Below the pieces are notes generated by a model. That model was not told the DNA's origin. It saw only the letters and a program-made list of their open reading frames with translations, and made no database searches. DNA of 64,000 nt from Steromphala cineraria (Eukaryota > Mollusca > Gastropoda > Trochida > Trochidae), in assembly GCA_916613615.1 (NCBI GenBank), contig OU744726.1:57242987-57306986 (forward strand). Direction: 5' to 3'. Both the position numbers and the translations under genes were made by a program. Below are positions 57,131 to 64,000 of the stretch, one piece after another. Numbering within the stretch: the first letter of the stretch is position 1; each line of letters begins with the position of its first letter.

Positions 57131-58060
57131 AACAGTCTTAAAGCATATGAAAGACCCTGGGAATATACACAACATTGCACGGTCAGTTATAGGTTTTTAT
57201 TCATTTCGGTAATGAGTATCCTCTCTGGATACTTTAGTTCAAAAACTGAACGCTAAACAACAGAACACGCCATATTCTAAACACGTATTTTACATCTGAC
57301 AACCATTAATGTGCTGTTCAATGAAACAATTGTTACCTTTGTTAAAGGATCCTAATCTAAACTATCCGTTTATTACGAATTTGTAACAGGTGATTTATGG
57401 GTTCGTTCCAAGCTTTTCAAAGCCACATAAAACGTTAGAGTAGAGAAAGTCAAGCTCGACATAGCACGAGCATTAAATTTTGTTCTCCAGTATTTGCTTG
57501 CTAGCATATCATTAACATTCGTTTATTACTATTTATGATATTTGAATAACGATAGCTGTTCCCGGTAAAATATGCAATGTACACGTTTATTCTTGATATC
57601 AACGAGAGCCTGGTTTTCATTTTAAACAGGTGGTATCCGGGTATTTCGGTTACCCAACCAACGCTAAGCGTAGATTTTAAGAGCGTCCCTTGATTATAGC
57701 GATCAGGGAAAAGCTTTGCAGAGTAATTGAACGCAACTCTCTTTGTGCCAAATTATCCCCTTTGTCGCATTTTGGGGGTGAAAGAATTCAACAAGTTGGG
57801 ATGTTCACTCGAGCATATCCCCACCTGTCAAATAGTTGGTGTCCGACATCTCTTCATTCATGCACGTGTTAAGCCGACTTTGTTAAAATCGCGCCAAAAA
57901 TATTCGGAGATGGTTAAATACCGAAATGTTATCATACTCTAAGAAACTCAGTGGCAGCTTGTAAACTTATCACTCCTTTAGACAGTTATCAGAGACTATT
58001 AAGGAAACTGGATCTATGAAACTAGCGCTGCACGCGACGAGGCCGTACTTCCATATTTAG

Positions 58061-58170
58061 AACCACGGCAACATATCGCACGTGACTGGACCCCTAACAG
58101 AGAAGCGCTGTGCCATCATCTGGGCTGGAGATCTGCGCTGTCGGATGTACCGTTACTCACCGACTACAAG
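58061..58170 (+). CDS. Tentative internal exon of an unidentified plus-strand gene
   Basis: Between an acceptor-like TTCCATATTTAG| and a good donor CTACAAG|GTAGGT there are 110 open bases (phase 0 in, 2 out) reading NHGNISHVTGPLTEKRCAII then WAGDLRCRMYRYSPTT. GC is higher than in the flanks. No family was recognised and no partner exon found, so it could equally be a 5' non-coding exon or chance. Confidence 0.25.
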
Positions 58171-60008
58171 GTAGGTAAAAAAGGTCAATAATAGGCCATT
58201 TTTTTCTCGGTTACCTCACCGACCTAATGTATTGATATCAGGGATACTACTAAGCGATAACCAGCGCCCTCGGCGGCCTTTGTTCCGTGTGAGAGAAAAC
58301 TGAAAGCTTTTCTTTTGGAATCGATGGAAAGAATCGATAAAGCACAACGAACAGGCATTGCTGTTAAGACTGGCTGCTTGTGGGTTACACAGATGGGCAC
58401 AACATAACCATCACACAACGGCCTTCTCAATCTCATGTACGGATAGTTCCTACATTCTCAAACCAGGAACATTTCGGTGGGGAGTTCATGGTGGAATCTT
58501 TTAGCTTCAGGTATGATAACTCGTTTGTTTACACCCCGTCTGCCCAAAGATGTCTCTCTTGGAGAATGGCTAGCGTTTCGGTTGTGGTGCCGTCTTCGAA
58601 AATTGCATTGTTTATATGGCCTAATGGCATATCATTACGTCACAAATTTTCATGGTATCATTTATAAAGGTAGCATGCGTCATGAACTGGGCAAGCTTTT
58701 GACAGTTATCGTTATATCGCATGACGTGTCTGCCAGTACAACTCATAAAACCTGCGTCCATCTTTGAAATCTTCCATACACTGGTGTTCCTTGTTTTCAC
58801 ACGTCACGTATAAAATGAGTTCTTTATTCTAGTAGCACCTTTATCTATGGCTCGTCTTGTTCCATGTCTTAGACTCTGGCTGTCTGACCTATGCCAAAAG
58901 CAATCTTCCTACAAGTCGGCTGTGGTATGGATATGATTCTAATAGACTAGGCCCACAACAGGATTTAATTCCACAGGGCCAATGTTCTGTGAGTAATAAC
59001 ATTGGAAGGCTGCGATGAGTTGATGGGTGAGGAATTAGTTCAGGAAATTGATCAAAAGAATTTGTTCCAATTCATTTCTGGTGGTTGAAGGGTCCATTAA
59101 TATGAAATAATTTGGAGGAAGATGCACTTGGCACAAATGAATTTGTATCCATTTTCAATGAGTATTTTTTATTAGTGAATATCTAAGCAAAGAAAAAATG
59201 CCTATGTGATAAGATGAAGTTGACACAAATATTGATGTGTTAAATTAAAGGTGAATATGTTACAGTTAAATGGTTTCAAATGAGATGAACATCCACATAT
59301 ACTGTGTTGCTTTTGGTATGGTAAATCTAGTTAAGCATATCTGTGTTTTAAACATGTAATCTATGCATGAATAATGCACTCCTGTTTAATTATCCATTAT
59401 AGCACATTATTTGACACTTAACCAGCAATGGTAATATCATATACATGTCTAACAAGATACAAAACTAATTTTTATGGACAATATGTTTATGAAATAAAGG
59501 AAAATTCATAAAAATAAAAAAAAATTCTCATTTCAAAATGGAGGAAAAACTACCCTTAAATTGAGGTTAATTTATTTCTTATTCATTCTTTTTATTGTAT
59601 TAATCTAAAAATTTCTGAAAATGTTTTATTTATACATAAACAAAGTTTCACCTTTACCCCTTGTTAGATCATAAAACCTAAGCCAATCCGTACTGCAAGT
59701 CATAATGCTCAAACCAATACCTAACAATTTGCATGAGTTCAAGATGATCAATTTCAAAGCAAGACATGACAAGAATGATATTCAAATTAGTATCATTTCA
59801 ACGTCAGTCACACATTGTACTGACATGTAACACATACATTAATTACCTCTGTTGGGTTCTATTGATTACCACTGTTTGGTAATAGGTCTGTACAAGTTGG
59901 ATGTAGTCAGCTGGGCTATTGTTCAACCATGTTAGACAATGATGGTGTAAAACATGCTTACCGGTGCTCTCCCTGCTGTATTCTCGAGAATAATAAGCTA
60001 GGTTCCTA
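58171..60008. other. No supported gene
   Basis: Overlapping frames at 58.38-58.77 kb (95-96 codons) have no recognisable domain and no consistent splice sites; the 3' two thirds are AT-rich. Confidence 0.4.
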
Positions 60009-60138
60009 TTAAAGGGGAAGTGGTACTTTAATTAAGGTAAACATAAGGATCTCATGATATAAAAAAAAGAAATTTTCCTATAAGAAGGAATCTTATCTTT
60101 ATCTTCCTAAGGCAATTGTCGAATGTGAATTCATGGTT
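60009..60138. mobile_element. Degenerate terminus of the TTAA MITE family next to copy 3
   Basis: TTAAAGGGGAAGTGGTACTT followed by a diverged interior, ending where the intact copy begins. It looks like an older relative hit by, or adjacent to, a younger insertion. Confidence 0.45.
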
Positions 60139-60500
60139 TTAAAGGGGCAGTAGCACGTTTTTAGGGGGAATATAAGGTGATGTCAGGAATATGAAAATTA
60201 ATGGTTCCAATTGAAAGACAATGTATTTAAACTAAATGGATCAGTAATAATTCAAATATATAATATTAAGTTTAGTCATGCAATTCCTTTTCTTACAGAA
60301 AATGAATTAAAGGTGTTCACAAAAAATGGCCGCCAGTGGATTTTATGTGAATCTTCATACTTTGTCCTCTGACTATTACTGATTGCCTTGTGTAATGAGA
60401 TTTTTGAAGCTATCAAGTAATACATTTAGCATTAACGTAGATTTATCAGTGAAAATTTTGAAATATAAAATTATCAAAAAACGTGCTACTGCCCCTTTAT
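60139..60500 (-). mobile_element. MITE of the TTAA-AGGGGCAGT family, copy 3 (inverted)
   Basis: Starts TTAAAGGGGCAGTAGCACGT and ends CGTGCTACTGCCCCTTTA; the right TTAA is mutated. Internal sequence (AATGGCCGCCAGTGGATTTT) is the reverse complement of copies 1 and 2. Confidence 0.87.
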
Positions 60501-61999
60501 AATAAGATAATATACATGTACGCCTTGATTTGATAGACTGTTATAATCAAAGATAATACTATCAAGAAAACACATGCTATCTATTTTTTGAAGCTTCATC
60601 AAATTCATTGGATTCTGGTCTGACTGCCATCATTTGTTGAATTGAAAAGCAGCATATCTTATTATGTGCTTATGTTGTTTAATGTTGCCATTTATCATGA
60701 AATCTTTGCAAATATTGTAAATTTTGTTAGTATGATTACCAATGTTTTCATATTTTGTTGTTTGATGGTGTACCATTTAAAATATTGTTTAATCAAATTT
60801 GGTAGTTATAGAAGGAATGAAGTCTGTCAGCTGGATCTAAAAATAAGATAAAAGCCCAAGCAAGTGTATAAGGAGACTTGTGAGGTCCATTCTAGGAAAA
60901 TCTAGAAAACTCAGTATCCTTTTCAATTAATGTAATATTGGTTCAAATTTTAGATTTATTGATAATTTTAAAATATCTGACTAGAAGGTATGTTACTTGT
61001 TATGCCAACATATAATCTAAATCTAATATATGCACACAATGTAATCAAAGAAATAACTTTTTTTAAATCGCATTGATTAATGAAAGATGCAATGTTTTTA
61101 CCCATAAACATTTTCAACAAAACTTGAAACCTTGCAATTCAAAAAAACCATTAACTTTGTAATTAGACTTCTATTAGAAATAACATTTATTCCATTTTGC
61201 CAGTCTATTTACTTTTATAACTGCAGTAATTCCTATTCAATCAAATAAGTAGTTATCTTTTATTCTATTTGTGCATCAGTTCACCACTGTGTGCAGACGA
61301 TTGTTTTCATTGATTGTTGTTGACGGGGAAGTCATAATGAGTACCCGTAATAGATTAAAATATGTAGTTGATATTACTAAATTGTGTTTGAATACAACAA
61401 ATATTAAATCTTATTCTGTAAATGTGTCATTTTACTGTTAAATATGTTGAGGAGTTGTATTGTTGGATTATGTTGAACAATGCTCACAGTACTTGAATGT
61501 GTAACTGCAGATGATGATTAATGTGAAATATGATACATGAATGTTTTGGAACTCATTAATTATTCAAATATGTCTGCTTTGTGTATTTAGGGTTTGTATA
61601 AACATGTTGGATAGGGTATATGTCTAACAAAAATATTGTTAAAATGATTCAGAATGAAATGGTAATTCTCTTATTTAACAGAATTTGAACTGTCTAAGTA
61701 TACAGAATAACTTGAAAAGTTAGATTTTTGATCTTTTTTATTTTCAGTTCTATAAATATGTTATGTTGTCAAAGGTTATATGAATGCAAATGAATCCTTT
61801 TTACCCATATTCTGTATCGTTAACTGTGAAAATACAGATAAAAATACTTCTTCTGTGTAAAATTTTAAGTTAACATTTGTGTTTATTAATCATAAACACA
61901 ATTGTCTGGCCTTTCAACATTTCTTCATCCCAAAATCAATATAATATATTTCCTGATAATGAAATGTATTTTAACTACAATATTTAATATAGTGTGTCA
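60501..61999. other. No gene seen
   Basis: AT-rich non-repetitive DNA; nothing supported. Confidence 0.5.
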
Positions 62000-62176
62000 A
62001 ACAGCCCCTGAAAAAAAAATATCTTCATAGCCCCATGCAAGTCTATGTTATTGTAGCATGTCTAGATCACCACAGTTTCTGGAAATGAACAGTTTCAGTG
62101 GGCTCCTTCCAATATTAATAGTAGATAGCTACATTTAGATGTATTTTCATTTCAGAGACTAAAATTAGTCTATATT
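62000..62176 (-). mobile_element. ~175-bp interspersed repeat, copy 2 (inverted)
   Basis: AACAGCCCCTGAAAAAAAAA at its left and AAAATTAGTCTATATTT at its right; inverted relative to the copy at 52.7 kb. Confidence 0.75.
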
Positions 62177-63776
62177 TAATATATAATTATGGGAACCAGA
62201 GAAATTTCCTGACACTCTTTCCAACATACTTAAATGTAGCAAGAGTTTATCTGTATTACATTGTTTACATATAGTACATAAACAATGAGTGTATAAGCTC
62301 TCCTAGGGAATACAGAAACATATCAGCCTAGTTAGTGACCAATACCCTGGTCATCTGGGTGTTGACCAATCAATACTGGTCAATACACATCAGTAGGAGG
62401 GAGGGTGGACACTGGTTTCTGATTGACCACACAGATAATGCCAATCATGTTGAGAATATGGTTTATGAAAAGTTTAATTATTTTTGCAATAATGAATTAT
62501 CGTATTCCACCTATTAAGTGCCCTAGGCGGTTAAAAAATTGGAAAGAGGGGGCGCTTTTTCGAATGTCTTAATCATTCAATGATAAAAATGTTTGTATAT
62601 TCTCGATCTGCATATAGTTGTTTAGCGAAAAGTTACAAATCCAATTACTGTGATTAAAGAGAAGGACTGAAATAAAGTCTTCAAACCATTTTTTATGTAA
62701 AATTTCATAGGTTTGTCATGAAAGGTTTGCTTGGAGAGGGGCCACTTAATGTTTTTTTAGTTAAAAGCACCGTTAGGGGGCGCTTATAGGGAGAGGGCCA
62801 TTAATTATTACGTCAAATACAGTATGTTAAGGATATTGATAATGATATTACCAACTATGATTTAATGAAGTGATACAGGATAATATTTACCAGTTTCATG
62901 GTAACCCCTGATTGCTGATAATGATAAGAATTATGATGAGGTAACAGTGTTACGAAGACTTCTGGAAACAGGGCTGTTATCACTATGCATTGTAACACTT
63001 ATTTGCAAATAATGATAAAGAAACTGATGAAGTAATGGGTAACCAATTGAATATGAAAGGATAATTTTTTCATATTACCAAAGTTTATCAAAAATGATTA
63101 TGATGTTATGGACTATCTGAAATTGATAAGAGATCTTTTGTTCTGTGTCAATTTTCTATGGTAGCTGATGTCATAACACTGATATTTGCAACGGTGAATA
63201 CATTACCTGTTCACGTGTCTGCCAACCCATCCTGAAGATATAGTGTAATGCTATTACCTGATTGAGGGTTTGGGTATGATAAGGGTTATTCATGACTTCT
63301 TTGCAATCAATATTGTATTAATTAATCCTTGTGAACATGAAATTACATGCCTATAATTCATAACAATAGATGTATTATTTTATTGGAAGATTAAGAATTG
63401 GTAAAGAATTAATGTAAATAATTAAGAATTTTGATTTTAGTTTCTGACTTGTTTTTCTAAAATGCATAAAGCATTATTTATGTATATGATATATGTTATT
63501 GTAAGATCGATCAAGATGCCAATGATAGGCAAAGACCCATGATATTATATGGTGATTGCAATAAGTTTGTTATGAAATTGTAGATGAAAAATTAATAAAA
63601 ATGATAATGACTGATTACAAATTGTTGATTGATTATTGCATGTTAACCCTCAAGTTGCTGAAATCATCTGACCAATGACCTAGTGGTTAACCTTTATAGC
63701 ACCTGCCGAACTACTGTTGTTCTAAAACAACTCAGTGTGGGTTAATTTGTTACCTCCATGTCATAAGCATGTTCAC
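62177..63776. other. No gene seen
   Basis: AT-rich; GGGGGCGCTT occurs at 62,548 and a related GGGGGCGCTTATAGGG at 62,776, possibly parts of a degenerate repeat. Confidence 0.45.
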
Positions 63777-64000
63777 TAGGGGTGTAACGATAGATCAAAC
63801 TATTGACTTATTGCGATAGTTGCTGTGCCGATAGTATTTTATCGATAATCATTTCTGAAACGATCAATAGTATCGATAGTACGTCTTACTATCGATAGTA
63901 TTGACAGTTTAGTAAATTCAGTTGTTAGATTCAATTCTTACGTAACATTCACCAAAAAACAACCACGTCTATTTGGAAAATTTTGGAATATATAAAGCAG
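63777..64000 (+). mobile_element. hAT-like non-autonomous element fragment, copy 2 (cut by window edge)
   Basis: TAGGGGTGTAACGATAGATC followed by the same ordered blocks as the copy at 18.5 kb, in the same orientation. It continues past the right edge. Confidence 0.72.

Larger units (their letters stand above)
55150..58060. other. No supported gene
   Basis: The hairpin at 55.83 kb and MITE relative at 56.9 kb are listed separately. GC rises from about 57.6 kb towards the tentative exon at 58.06 kb, which might indicate a promoter. Confidence 0.4.

Noticed and set aside
58380..58767. Overlapping 95- and 96-codon plus-strand frames
   Set aside because: No domain pattern, no coherent splice sites, and two frames equally open; more likely chance in a GC-richer patch.

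Overview
The window is eukaryotic nuclear DNA. It is AT-rich, with short coding exons separated by long introns, canonical GT/AG splice signals and many short non-autonomous transposons. A fragment at about 44,968-45,020 (GTGAGTGAATGAGTGAGTGA followed by GTTTTACGCC) resembles a dispersed repeat I know from abalone-type gastropods. The retroelement tails and tRNA-headed SINE pieces also look molluscan. I therefore infer a gastropod mollusc; the species is unknown.

Minus strand, 16.5-36.1 kb (the main gene). Five splice-phase-compatible exons build a small type I membrane protein: signal peptide, one CUB domain, one transmembrane helix, and a cytoplasmic tail that can end in three ways. Without the last splice it ends in a 7-residue tail. 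Spliced to an exon at 21.66 kb it gains a 315-residue Arg/Asp-rich tail built on an 8-residue repeat. Spliced to an exon at 17.27 kb it gains a 258-residue tail with tyrosine SH2-docking-like motifs followed by an SR-rich region. Both long-tail exons begin in the same phase and end in their own stop, so they are alternatives.

Minus strand, 0.4-1.1 kb. Two exons encode a paralogous CUB domain with the same intron phases. Its downstream exons lie beyond the left edge, and its signal-peptide exon was not found. The two genes are tandem duplicates in the same orientation. A 61/66-bp tandem array abuts the paralogue's 3' splice site.

Minus strand, 3.5-5.9 kb. A possible two-exon gene encodes a 63-residue single-pass membrane protein.

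Minus strand, 48.6-50.8 kb. A two-exon gene encodes a 383-residue RING E3 ligase-like protein. The intron splits the RING exactly at its second zinc-binding cysteine.

Plus strand. The only coding traces are a decayed non-LTR reverse-transcriptase C-terminus near 54.7-55.15 kb and one tentative exon at 58.06 kb.

The rest is introns and intergenic DNA rich in repeats: a 38-bp satellite (7.5-8.8 kb), 41-bp and 92-bp minisatellites, a 360-bp TTAA-flanked MITE family (three full copies), a 160-170-bp MITE with 6-bp target duplications (two copies), a foldback element with 9-bp duplications, TA-flanked mariner/pogo-like MITEs, and several other terminal-inverted-repeat elements and retroelement 3' ends. 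All assignments rest on reading the sequence; no database search was possible.
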